In this document: positions 7,147 to 14,389 of the stretch, piece after piece | Layout: each line of letters starts with the position of its first letter | Numbering within the stretch: the stretch's first letter is position 1 | Assembly (NCBI RefSeq): GCF_000013985.1 | Contig: NC_008036.1 | Location: 1-28,543, forward strand | Direction of reading: 5' to 3' | From: Sphingopyxis alaskensis RB2256 | GTDB taxonomy: Bacteria > Pseudomonadota > Alphaproteobacteria > Sphingomonadales > Sphingomonadaceae | DNA length: 28,543 nucleotides | Notes under the pieces: model-generated | The model's database searches: none | The model's input: the letters and a program-made list of their open reading frames with translations, nothing else | Told to the model about the DNA's origin: nothing | Translations under genes and position numbers: made by a program

Positions 7147-8589
7147 TTGGCCGGGGAATTGACGATCCTTGTTGTTTCGCGCGACGATGCGCTGATCAGC
7201 GCGGCGCGAGCTGGGCTGAAGGAGCGGGCTGATTACCGGCTGGTCATAGCTGAGGACGGCAAGACCGCGCAGGAGCGGCTCAACGACATCGAAGTACACC
7301 TCTTGCTTTGCGATCTCGACACGGTGGACGATGCCCAGGACAACATACTGACACGCGCGCGCGTTTCACATCCGGGGGTTTGTCGAATTGCGGTCTCTTC
7401 GCAGAATCGCGACGATGCTGACAGCGAGGCAGTCCGTCGCTCTGCCGCCTATCTCTATCTGTTCAAGCCGCTAACACCTCATCAGATTGCGCTCATGGTA
7501 AAGCGCAGCCTGGAAATGAACGAACTTTCGCGACGGCATCGCCTTCTTTCGCGTGAACTGAAGATTTCGGTCGATGACCAGATCTTCGAGGAACGCGTGG
7601 ATATGTCAGTCAAGGGCGGTTACTCGCAATTCGAGAAGCTCGTTTATGCCAGCGCCAAGATGGCTGATTTGATCGTTGAAGCGCGCAAGGCGGCAGTCAC
7701 CGATCTGCCAGTCCTCATCGAGGGCGACACCGGGACGGGCAAGGAACTGCTGGCGCGAGCGATCCATTTCAACTCTACACGTGTCGATTCTCCGATCCAT
7801 GTACAGAATTGCGGCGGTATGCTGGATTCCACGCTCCATTCCGAATTGTTCGGACATGTGCGGGGGGCTTACACCGGAGCCACCGCAGACCGGCTTGGGC
7901 TGTTCCGTGCCGCAGATGGCGGAACGGTGTTCCTTGACGAAATTTCAGATGTTTCGCCGAGTTTCCAGGTCAGCCTGCTGCGCTTCCTTCAGAATGGCGA
8001 GGTTAAACCGCTAGGGTCGGACAAGTTGTTGCATGCCAATGTCCGGATCATTGCGGCGTCGAACCGGCCGCTTCTGGAAATGGTCGAAAAAGGCGAATTT
8101 CGGCGTGACCTGTATTATCGTCTCAAGGGCTTTTCGCTGAGCATCCCGGCGCTGCGGGACAGGCGGGAGGATATTCCTGTTCTTACAGATTTCTTCATCG
8201 AGAAATATGCCGGAGTAGTCGGCCGCAGGGTAATTGGCATTACGCAGAGTGCGCTCGACAGGCTGCAGGCTCATCAATACCCAGGCAATGTCCGGGAACT
8301 GGAAAGCGAGATCAGGCGCGCGGTGGCGCTGGCTGAAAATGGTGGTTACATTACAGAGCGTAACCTCTCGGCCGTGTTTGATAATCTCGTTGTTGCCCCG
8401 GATGTCGGCCAGCAGGCGGAAATGGAAGGCGGCACACTCAAGGAGATGGTCGAGCGTCTGGAGCAACGGGTCGTGGTAGGTGCACTCACCCGTTTTCGCT
8501 GGAACCAGAGCAAGGCTGCCGACGCGCTGGGGCTATCCCGCGTGGGCCTGGCCAACAAGATCAAGCGCTACGGTCTGCATGATGGCTGA
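7147..8589 (+). CDS. NtrC-family sigma-54-dependent response regulator (HupR/HoxA-like)
   Basis: A 480-aa three-domain activator. The receiver domain spans about 5-120, with a likely phospho-acceptor Asp56 in LLLCDLD and the conserved Lys107 in LFKPLT. The AAA+ sigma-54 domain has Walker A GDTGTGKE (193-200) and the sigma-54 contact loop GAYTGA (240-245). A C-terminal Fis-type helix-turn-helix (NQSKAADALGLSRVGLANKIKRYG) ends the protein. Such proteins bind upstream sites and make sigma-54 polymerase open the promoter. HupR and HoxA do this for uptake hydrogenases, which fits a sigma-54 promoter 400 bp downstream. I chose the TTG at 7147, which has GGGAGG six bases upstream. An in-frame TTG at 7117 and a GTG at 7141 are less well placed. 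No histidine kinase is encoded nearby. In HupR/HoxA the unphosphorylated form is often the active one; whether that holds here is unknown. Confidence 0.88.
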   Translation: MAGELTILVVSRDDALISAARAGLKERADYRLVIAEDGKTAQERLNDIEVHLLLCDLDTVDDAQDNILTRARVSHPGVCRIAVSSQNRDDADSEAVRRSAAYLYLFKPLTPHQIALMVKRSLEMNELSRRHRLLSRELKISVDDQIFEERVDMSVKGGYSQFEKLVYASAKMADLIVEARKAAVTDLPVLIEGDTGTGKELLARAIHFNSTRVDSPIHVQNCGGMLDSTLHSELFGHVRGAYTGATADRLGLFRAADGGTVFLDEISDVSPSFQVSLLRFLQNGEVKPLGSDKLLHANVRIIAASNRPLLEMVEKGEFRRDLYYRLKGFSLSIPALRDRREDIPVLTDFFIEKYAGVVGRRVIGITQSALDRLQAHQYPGNVRELESEIRRAVALAENGGYITERNLSAVFDNLVVAPDVGQQAEMEGGTLKEMVERLEQRVVVGALTRFRWNQSKAADALGLSRVGLANKIKRYGLHDG

Positions 8590-8636
8590 CGGTGGTCTCA
8601 TGCAGGAGCAGGAGCAGGAACGGGAGTGGCAGTGAA

Positions 8637-8852
8637 ATGGCAGACCGGGACAATGTTGTTCGCTTGCGTTTTTCCCGCATGCCCTATCCGGGGCAAGAGG
8701 CGCCACAAGACCTCGGCTCGACAAAGCTGACGCGAACAGCGGGTGCAGGACTTTCTGGTGCGCATGGCCATTGGTGCGGGCGCTGCAAAGGCATCTGGTA
8801 TTCGGCGTTCGGCGAAGTTGAATGCCCGGTCTGCGGCAACCGGCACGGCTAG
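8637..8852 (+). CDS. Small zinc-ribbon (rubredoxin-like) protein
   Basis: A 71-aa protein with a disordered, Arg-rich N-terminus and a C-terminal metal-binding knuckle: CGRC (Cys47, Cys50) and CPVC (Cys63, Cys66). The spacing Cx2C-x12-Cx2C is the one I recall for the zinc domain of E. coli HypA, and the HypA of this locus lacks that domain. The start at 8637 is supported by GGGAG upstream; an extended frame from 8592 is not. It lies 47 bp after the activator and before the hydrogenase promoter. It may be a detached HypA zinc module, a rubredoxin-like electron carrier, or a DNA/RNA-binding ribbon. The Cys motif is certain, the role is not. Confidence 0.75.
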   Translation: MADRDNVVRLRFSRMPYPGQEAPQDLGSTKLTRTAGAGLSGAHGHWCGRCKGIWYSAFGEVECPVCGNRHG

Positions 8853-8890
8853 CCTGAACGGTTGGCATACGCACCTCCTGCGGCTCCGAC

Positions 8891-8932
8891 TGCAAAGAAT
8901 GTTTCAAGGAGTGCGTGCAAAGTTTCTTTGCA
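8891..8932 (+). promoter_or_regulatory. Upstream activator sites for the hydrogenase promoter (palindrome plus degenerate copy)
   Basis: TGCAAAGTTTCTTTGCA (8916-8932) is a perfect inverted repeat, TGCAAAG-TTT-CTTTGCA. Twenty-five bases upstream, 8891-8907 reads TGCAAAGAATGTTTCAA, the same pattern with one arm weakened. The pair lies 61-102 bp upstream of the -24 element of the sigma-54 promoter, the normal range for enhancer binding by an NtrC-type activator. The encoded activator is the obvious candidate ligand. Confidence 0.65.
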
Positions 8933-8992
8933 TTTTCTTCGCCGAAAATAAGGGCTTCGCCATACGATATTGAAAATGCTTTAGTATTTTTC

Positions 8993-9008
8993 TGGCACGA
9001 ATCATGCT
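8993..9008 (+). promoter_or_regulatory. Sigma-54 (-24/-12) promoter of the hydrogenase operon
   Basis: TGGCACGAATCATGCT matches TGGCAC-N5-TTGCW with one deviation (A for the first T of TTGC). The invariant GG and GC are separated correctly. Transcription would begin about 12 bp downstream (around 9019-9022), giving a leader of about 60 nt before the hupS start. An AT-rich bend-prone stretch lies between it and the upstream palindromes, as expected for DNA looping. Confidence 0.8.
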
Positions 9009-9080
9009 TAATGTCCTCCCATGGCCCGCAGGGGCATTTGGCCGGTCGGGCACTCCGCCGGGAAGTTGGGAGACTGAGAA

Positions 9081-10043
9081 ATGGCGAATCTGTTGTGGCT
9101 TCAAGGCGGTGCGTGCTCTGGCAACACCATGTCCTTCCTTAATGCCGAGGAGCCCAGCGCATGCGATCTGGTGACGGATTTTGGCATCAATGTCCTTTGG
9201 CATCCCTCGCTTGGCCTCGAGCTGGGTGAGAATGTCAAAGTCATGATGGAAAAGTGCCTTTCCGGCGAAATTCCGCTCGACATTTTCGTGTTCGAAGGCA
9301 GCGTCATCAATGCGCCCAACGGTACGGGCGAATGGAATCGCTTCTGCGGTCGTCCGATGAAAGACTGGGTGGCAGATCTTTCTGCCAAGGCGCAATTTGT
9401 TGTGGCTATTGGCGATTGCGCCACCTGGGGCGGCATCCCGGCAACGGCTCCCAATCCGTCTGAAAGCGAAGGCTTGCAGTTCCTCAAGCGGGCCAAGGGT
9501 GGAGCGCTGGGCGAAGGCTTCACGTCTCAGGCTGGCCTTCCGGTCATCAATATTCCCGGCTGCCCCGCTCACCCTGACTGGGTAACGCAGATCCTTGTCG
9601 CCGTTGCCACGGGCCGCGCGGGCGACCTGACGCTGGACGAATTCCATCGGCCAAAGACCTTCTTCTCCAGCTTCACGCAGACGGGCTGCACCCGCAACAT
9701 GCACTTCGCCTACAAGGTCTCGACCACGGCCTTCGGTCAGCGCAAGGGCTGCCTCTATTACGATCTGGGGTGCCGCGGCCCGATGACTCACAGCCCCTGC
9801 AACCGCATTCTGTGGAACCGCGTTTCGTCCAAGACCCGTGCTGGCATGCCCTGCCTTGGCTGTACGGAACCGGAATTCCCCTTCTTCGATCTCGCCCCAG
9901 GAACTGTCTTCAAGACCCAGACTGTGATGGGCGTGCCGAAGGATCTTCCGCTAGGGGTTGATCGTACCGGCTACGTCAAGCTCACAGCTGCCGCCAAGGG
10001 TGCGGCTCCGGCGTGGGCCGAAGAGGATATCTTCGTCGTCTGA
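9081..10043 (+). CDS. hupS: [NiFe]-hydrogenase small subunit, group 2a-like
   Basis: A 320-aa iron-sulfur subunit that takes electrons from the active site of the large subunit. It starts MANLLWLQGGACSGN with no twin-arginine signal peptide, so the enzyme stays in the cytoplasm, as in group 2 enzymes. Cluster ligands: proximal Cys12, Cys113 (GDCATWGG) and Cys161 (PGCPAHP); distal Cys203, Cys224 and Cys231; medial Cys240, Cys258 and Cys261 (PCLGC). The position of the second N-terminal Cys of classical subunits is Asn15. The usual distal-cluster His (HxxC before Cys203) is replaced: the residue three before Cys203 is Gln200. This agrees with what I recall of the Huc enzyme of mycobacteria, which carries [3Fe-4S] clusters. 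The ATG at 9081 has GGGAG eight bases upstream. It is the first gene after the sigma-54 promoter. Confidence 0.95.
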   Translation: MANLLWLQGGACSGNTMSFLNAEEPSACDLVTDFGINVLWHPSLGLELGENVKVMMEKCLSGEIPLDIFVFEGSVINAPNGTGEWNRFCGRPMKDWVADLSAKAQFVVAIGDCATWGGIPATAPNPSESEGLQFLKRAKGGALGEGFTSQAGLPVINIPGCPAHPDWVTQILVAVATGRAGDLTLDEFHRPKTFFSSFTQTGCTRNMHFAYKVSTTAFGQRKGCLYYDLGCRGPMTHSPCNRILWNRVSSKTRAGMPCLGCTEPEFPFFDLAPGTVFKTQTVMGVPKDLPLGVDRTGYVKLTAAAKGAAPAWAEEDIFVV

Positions 10044-10104
10044 TTCATGAGGGTTCATGGCGCGCAGCGAAGCGCGCCGCACACAGAATTTCGGGAGAAT
10101 TACA

Positions 10105-11700
10105 ATGGCAGCTACACAAACCCTCGACATCTCGCCCGTTGGCCGGGTGGAGGGCGACCTTGATGTCCGTGTCGACATCGAGAACGGGATCGTCACCAAT
10201 GCATGGACGCAAGCGGAAATGTTCCGCGGCTTCGAGGTCATCCTCAAGAACAAGGATCCACAGGCCGGGCTTGTCGTTACGCCTCGTGCTTGCGGAATCT
10301 GCGGTGCCTCGCACCTTTCCTGTGCGGCATGGGCGCTTGACACTGCCTGGGGTACGACCGTTCCGCGCAACGCCATTCTCGCCCGCAACCTCGGGCAAAT
10401 CGTCGAAACCATCCAGTCGATCCCGCGCCATCATTATGGCCTGTTCATGATCGACTACACCAACCAGAACTATGCGAAGTCCAAGTTCTACGAAGAAGCG
10501 GTGAAGCGCTATGCGCCCTTCACAGGGACCTCCTATGAAGCGGGTGTGACCATTTCGGGCCGCCCGGTAGAAATCTATGCCCTGCTTGGCGGGCAGTGGC
10601 CGCATTCTTCCTTCATGGTTCCCGGCGGCGTGATGTGCGCCCCGACTCTGACCGACGTGACCCGCGCATGGTCGATCCTGGAGCATTTCCGCCGCAACTG
10701 GATCGAACCGCTGTTCCTTGGATGCTCGATGGAGCGCTATGAGGAAATCAGGACTTATGACGACCTGATGGCGTGGCTGGACGAAAAGCCCGAGCATGCC
10801 AATTCGGACCTTGGCATGTTCATCCGCATGTCGCTCGATATCGGGCTCGACAAATATGGCAAGGGCCACGGCAAGTTCATCTCCTGGGGCTATCTCCCCC
10901 ATGAAGACCGTTACAACAATCCGACGATTGAAGGTCGCAATGGCGCGGTCATCATGAAGTCGGGCGTGTTCGATGGTGCCAGCGACACTTTCAAGCTCAT
11001 GGATCAGGGCAACACCCGTGAGGACATGCAGCATGCCTGGTACGATGAAGGTGACGGCCTCCATCCGTTCGACCGGACAACCAATCCGGTAGCCAAGAAC
11101 GACATCGACACAGACGGAAAGTACAGCTGGTCAACCGCTGTCCGCCACAGCGACAACGGACGTCTTGAAGCAGGGCCGCTGGCTCGCCAGCTGATAGCAG
11201 GTGGCGATCACGGCGAGAGTTGGCAGCACAGTGATGGCCTGGTGCTCGACATGTATCGCAAGCTGGGCGGCGCTTCGATCTACCTGCGTCACTTCGCCCG
11301 TCTGCACGAACTGTGCAAACTCTATCGGGAATCCGAGCGAATTCTGCGCGAGTTCCGCCTCAATGACGAGTGGTACATCAAGCCGACCGAGCGCGATGGC
11401 CAGGGATGGGGCGCGACCGAGGCTGCGCGCGGTGCCTTGTGCCACTGGATCGACGTGCGCGATGGCAAAATCCACAACTACCAGATCATTGCTCCGACCA
11501 CCTGGAACGTTGGTCCGCGGGCGAGCAATGGCGAGTTGGGGCCGATCGAGGAGGCACTCATCGGCACCCCGATTGCAAATACTTCCGATCCGGTTGAAGT
11601 CGGGCATGTTTGCCGTTCCTACGACAGCTGCCTGGTTTGCACGGTCCACGCACACGATGCGAAAACGGGCGAGGAACTGGCCCGCTTCCGCACAGCTTGA
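10105..11700 (+). CDS. hupL: [NiFe]-hydrogenase large (catalytic) subunit, group 2a-like
   Basis: A 531-aa subunit that carries the NiFe(CN)2CO site and splits H2. The N-terminal nickel motif is RACGICGASH (Cys63, Cys66, His70). The C-terminal motif is DSCLVCTVH (Cys509, Cys512, His515), followed by a 16-residue extension ending in RFRTA. That extension should be removed after His515 by the endopeptidase encoded downstream. The presence of a cleavable tail argues against an H2-sensing (group 2b) subunit, which normally lacks one. The usual Pro after Asp in the second motif is Ser508. The start at 10105 has GGGAG eight bases upstream (10093-10097); an in-frame start at 10057 would lack a ribosome binding site. 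It lies 61 bp after hupS. A strong hairpin follows the stop codon. Confidence 0.95.
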   Translation: MAATQTLDISPVGRVEGDLDVRVDIENGIVTNAWTQAEMFRGFEVILKNKDPQAGLVVTPRACGICGASHLSCAAWALDTAWGTTVPRNAILARNLGQIVETIQSIPRHHYGLFMIDYTNQNYAKSKFYEEAVKRYAPFTGTSYEAGVTISGRPVEIYALLGGQWPHSSFMVPGGVMCAPTLTDVTRAWSILEHFRRNWIEPLFLGCSMERYEEIRTYDDLMAWLDEKPEHANSDLGMFIRMSLDIGLDKYGKGHGKFISWGYLPHEDRYNNPTIEGRNGAVIMKSGVFDGASDTFKLMDQGNTREDMQHAWYDEGDGLHPFDRTTNPVAKNDIDTDGKYSWSTAVRHSDNGRLEAGPLARQLIAGGDHGESWQHSDGLVLDMYRKLGGASIYLRHFARLHELCKLYRESERILREFRLNDEWYIKPTERDGQGWGATEAARGALCHWIDVRDGKIHNYQIIAPTTWNVGPRASNGELGPIEEALIGTPIANTSDPVEVGHVCRSYDSCLVCTVHAHDAKTGEELARFRTA

Positions 11701-11711
11701 TATCGGGTCGC

Positions 11712-11746
11712 CGGGTGGGAGGACGCTGCAAGATGTCTCCCACCCG
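11712..11746 (+). other. Stem-loop between hupL and the accessory genes
   Basis: CGGGTGGGAG (11712-11721) pairs perfectly with CTCCCACCCG (11737-11746) around a 15-nt loop. No T-run follows, so this is not a textbook Rho-independent terminator. It is more likely an mRNA-stabilising 3' end for hupSL, or a partial attenuator that sets more structural than accessory protein. Comparable intergenic hairpins are known in other uptake-hydrogenase operons. The pairing is seen, the role is inferred. Confidence 0.65.
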
Positions 11747-11789
11747 AGGCTGCGAATAGAATAACAACCCGTTGGGAGAATGCGCCGGA

Positions 11790-12170
11790 ATGACTGGCGA
11801 CAACACCGAATTGCAGCGCCAGCGCGAATGGCTCTTGTCCCGGTATGGCGTGGTGCCTTCGGAGGCCGATCATGCGACACTTCTGCGCATGATCGAGGAT
11901 TATCTCAACGAAGGGCTGGAAACGCAGGTAGAGCCATTCCCCGAAACGGACCGCGAATTTTCAGGTATTCTTGATGAGTTAAGGGCGCTCGACCCGGATG
12001 ATCTAAGGGCCAAGCTCGACATTTCCGGCTGGTTGCTTCGCCCATACGGGGCAGACGAGATGCGCTGTCAGGAATGCATGTATTATCTGGTCCACAGGCG
12101 CTGGTGTGACCTGCCGGAGCTAAGCTTGCCCGCCGAGCCCGAATGGTGGTGCCGCCTCTGGCGCATTTGA
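11790..12170 (+). CDS. Hydrogenase-linked four-Cys protein, HiPIP-like (paralogue A)
   Basis: A 126-aa protein with a helical, charged N-terminal part and a C-terminal motif with exactly four cysteines: Cys93, Cys96, Cys106 and Cys121 (Cx2C-x9-C-x14-C), ending EPEWWCRLWRI. The order CxxC, C, then an aromatic-flanked C near the C-terminus recalls high-potential iron-sulfur proteins. A [4Fe-4S] carrier is therefore plausible, though no signal peptide is present and typical HiPIPs are periplasmic. The next gene is a paralogue with identical Cys spacing. The start at 11790 is the best-placed ATG after GGGAG (11774-11778), although the spacing is long (11 nt). An in-frame TTG at 11772 overlaps that site. 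I cannot name the family. Confidence 0.75.
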   Translation: MTGDNTELQRQREWLLSRYGVVPSEADHATLLRMIEDYLNEGLETQVEPFPETDREFSGILDELRALDPDDLRAKLDISGWLLRPYGADEMRCQECMYYLVHRRWCDLPELSLPAEPEWWCRLWRI

Positions 12171-12181
12171 AGGAGTTGCGC

Positions 12182-12499
12182 ATGGCCACTGATGCAGACG
12201 AAACCCTACGGCAGGAAATCGCGGGTCTTCTGGCTGGCGGCCTTGAAACCGAAGTCTTCCCCAGAGCCGAAGACTCTGCGCAGGTCAACGCGATCGTGTC
12301 CCGCCTGCAATCGGAAGGCAAGGATCTTGCTTCCAAGCTTGTGGTTGCTGGCTTTACAGATCACACCATCACGGCTGATGAACTGGAACAGCCCTGCGAA
12401 ACCTGCATGTATTACCTTATCAAGCGCCGCTTCTGTGATCTGCCTGAACTTATGCTGCCGGTTGAACCCGAGTGGTCGTGCCGCCTGTGGCGAATTTAG
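12182..12499 (+). CDS. Hydrogenase-linked four-Cys protein, HiPIP-like (paralogue B)
   Basis: A 105-aa protein that shares with its upstream neighbour the C-terminal block CMYYL, RR-x-C-DLPEL, LP-x-EPEW and CRLWRI. The four cysteines (72, 75, 85, 100) have the same spacing. The N-terminal parts have diverged, although a short GLETEV/GLETQV element is shared. This is an ancient tandem duplication, and the pair may form a heterodimer or two steps of an electron chain. The start at 12182 follows GGAG (12172-12175), 11 bp after the previous stop. The end overlaps the endopeptidase gene. A HiPIP-like [4Fe-4S] cluster is inferred from the Cys pattern alone; a zinc-binding structural role is the alternative. 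Confidence 0.77.
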   Translation: MATDADETLRQEIAGLLAGGLETEVFPRAEDSAQVNAIVSRLQSEGKDLASKLVVAGFTDHTITADELEQPCETCMYYLIKRRFCDLPELMLPVEPEWSCRLWRI

Positions 12500-12972
12500 A
12501 CGCACCTGCCACTGCGATCATTGGCTGCGGCAATATCAATCGCGGTGATGACGGGGCTGGTCCGGCCGTCATCGCCCGGCTTGCTGCTGAAGATTTGCCG
12601 TCTGATGTAGAGCTGCTGGATGCCGGCACTGATGGGATGGCAGTGATGTACCGTGCGCGCGGGGCGCAGCAGCTTATCGTGATCGATGCAAGGGAGCCCG
12701 AAGGCAAGCCGGGGGCTATCTACGAGGTTCCCGGCGATGTGCTGGCGGCAGAACCGGTCCATGGCGTGGGTCTTCACGCGTTCCGTTGGGACAACGCCCT
12801 GTTTGTGGGACGCAAGATCTTTGGCGATGACTTCCCTTCTGATGTGCAAGTCTATCTGATCGAAGCGCAGACGCTGGACTATGCCACCGAGCTTTCCGGG
12901 CCGGTAGTTGCAGCGGTCGAGAAGGTGGCGGCCAAGATCGCGGCGCGGCTCGTCATCGCCCCCGAGGCTTAA
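12472..12972 (+). CDS. hupD: Hydrogenase maturation endopeptidase (HupD/HyaD family)
   Basis: A 166-aa protease that removes the C-terminal tail of the large subunit once nickel has been inserted. The family motif IIGCGNINRGDDGAGP lies near the N-terminus, with the metal-reading acidic residues in RGDDG and the DAGTDG segment. A conserved histidine lies in HGVGLH (about residue 97-101). The length is normal for the family. The start is one of three in-frame GTG codons (12472, 12478, 12487), none with a clear ribosome binding site. All overlap the end of the preceding gene, so translation is probably coupled. The orphan gene follows after 3 bp. Confidence 0.9.
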   Translation: MVVPPVANLDAPATAIIGCGNINRGDDGAGPAVIARLAAEDLPSDVELLDAGTDGMAVMYRARGAQQLIVIDAREPEGKPGAIYEVPGDVLAAEPVHGVGLHAFRWDNALFVGRKIFGDDFPSDVQVYLIEAQTLDYATELSGPVVAAVEKVAAKIAARLVIAPEA

Positions 12973-12975
12973 GTC

Positions 12976-13287
12976 ATGGAGCACACCATCTCCGTCGCGC
13001 GCGGGACGATCCGGTTTCCCGCAGGCCTGGTCGCTACCTATTTCTCGGGCATCGATGCAGTTGCGGTGCTGATCGATGGCGCGACCTTGCGGATTTTGCC
13101 GGTCTTTCACGCGGCGGCCGGAGGAGCGCTGTTGAAACAACGCAATGCTCAAGGCGATCGGGTGGTTGGCGCTTTCGATGTGTTCGAGGCGCATGGCCTC
13201 GCCGACTTCGAGGCGCAGGACGTCCCCGTAAGATGGTCAAGCGGAGACGCGGCGCTTCTTGCGGACCTTCCCGTAACTGATAACTAA
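12976..13287 (+). CDS. Hydrogenase-locus protein of unknown function (103 aa)
   Basis: A 103-aa protein without cysteines, membrane segments or a family I recognise. The sequence alternates hydrophobic and polar residues (for example RFPAGLVATYF, AVAVLIDGATLRILPVF) in a way that suggests a small beta-rich fold. GAFDVFEAHGLADFEA follows in the C-terminal half. The ATG at 12976 has GAGG eight bases upstream and starts 3 bp after the endopeptidase stop, so it belongs to the same transcript. By position it may be an assembly chaperone or a small structural subunit of the hydrogenase complex, but this is a guess. Confidence 0.65.
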   Translation: MEHTISVARGTIRFPAGLVATYFSGIDAVAVLIDGATLRILPVFHAAAGGALLKQRNAQGDRVVGAFDVFEAHGLADFEAQDVPVRWSSGDAALLADLPVTDN

Positions 13288-13384
13288 GTTTACATAACGA
13301 AAAACTGATAGACAATTCATCCGGCGCTCGTTTTAAGAGCTGCAAGGCCCGAATCCGATCAAGGGGAGGCCGGGGAGAGTCGGG

Positions 13385-14383
13385 ATGGTTGCGCTCAGTC
13401 GCACAGAGGATCAGCTGGCGGCCGCCTTGAAGGTGGTGGAGGAAAGTGACGCTTCGGTTATCGAGAAAGCCGAAATGCTCATGGAAATTGCCATGGGTCT
13501 TCAACAGCGGCCGAAGGAAGCCGACGACCTGCTGGCAGCCATCGAACTCTATGAACAGGCAATCCATCAGTGCGGAGACCAGGATGCACTGCTGACTGCC
13601 CGGATTCGTGCGCGAATGGCCACGGCGTTGATGGCAATACCCTCCGAAATTGCCGCACCGATCGAACAGGCTCGTGACCTGCTGAAACAGGCAATATCGG
13701 TTTTGGCAGAGGGCGGCAGCGGCGAAGAGCTGGCTGAAGCGGAAATGAACCTTGGCCTCGCCCTGCAGACGCTTGCAGGCGCAGGCATGGCGCGAATTAC
13801 AGATGCAATATCCGCCTATCAGCGATCGCTGCGGACGTTCAACAAGCTGCGTCATCCACGCGAATATGCCATTCTGAACAACAATCTGGCGACCGCCTTC
13901 CTCTCCGTTCCGATTACGAGCGATAGCGGCAAGATCAGCGAAGCGCTGGCGGTGCAATCATTTGAAGAAGGACTTTCGGCGGTCAATCTGATCGATCAGC
14001 CGATGGAATATGCAATGCTTCAGAACAATCTGGGCAATGCGCTGCAATATGCATCATCGAGCCACCGGGTCGAGAACGGTTTCCGCGCGCTGGAAGCCTA
14101 TGACGAGGCGTTGAAGGTGCGCCAGCGGGACAACACTCCGCTTGAATATGCCAACACCATAGCGAACAAGGCCAATTGCCTTTGCAACCTCCCTGACGAT
14201 CCGCAAGACGGAGAAGCGGGCAATCCACGCAACATCGCGCAGGCGATCAAGCTTCTGCGCGAAGCGCGCGAAATATTTGCCGCTGCCGGAGCGCAGGACC
14301 GGGCCGAGAGCGCGGCGCAAACAATCATCGAACTTGAAATGGCAGTGCGCGGCGAACCCTCGCGCGCCAACGGCGGATTTTAG
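13385..14383 (+). CDS. TPR-repeat protein of the hydrogenase locus
   Basis: A 332-aa soluble protein made of helical pairs that fit tetratricopeptide repeats. Clear units include AIELYEQAIHQ, AEAEMNLGLALQTLA, AISAYQRSLRTFNK, AILNNNLATAFLSV, AMLQNNLGNALQYA and ALEAYDEALKVRQ, covering most of residues 40-320. No signal peptide or catalytic motif is visible. TPR proteins are binding scaffolds, and a TPR gene is, as I recall, part of several group 2a hydrogenase clusters. It may guide complex assembly or oligomerisation. A 97-bp gap precedes it, the longest after the hupL-paralogue A gap, so a secondary promoter could lie there; I see only weak sigma-70-like boxes. Two tiny membrane-protein genes follow directly. 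Confidence 0.85.
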   Translation: MVALSRTEDQLAAALKVVEESDASVIEKAEMLMEIAMGLQQRPKEADDLLAAIELYEQAIHQCGDQDALLTARIRARMATALMAIPSEIAAPIEQARDLLKQAISVLAEGGSGEELAEAEMNLGLALQTLAGAGMARITDAISAYQRSLRTFNKLRHPREYAILNNNLATAFLSVPITSDSGKISEALAVQSFEEGLSAVNLIDQPMEYAMLQNNLGNALQYASSSHRVENGFRALEAYDEALKVRQRDNTPLEYANTIANKANCLCNLPDDPQDGEAGNPRNIAQAIKLLREAREIFAAAGAQDRAESAAQTIIELEMAVRGEPSRANGGF

Positions 14384-14389
14384 AGAACA

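Noticed and set aside
8904..9791. A 295-aa minus-strand frame covering the hydrogenase promoter and hupS.
   Set aside because: It is antisense to hupS and crosses the sigma-54 promoter; the sequence has no recognisable domain.
13288..13384. Weak sigma-70-like boxes (TTTACA and ACAATT) and a short GCTC/GAGC hairpin before the TPR gene.
   Set aside because: The -10 match is poor and the stem is only four bases, so neither a promoter nor a terminator can be claimed.
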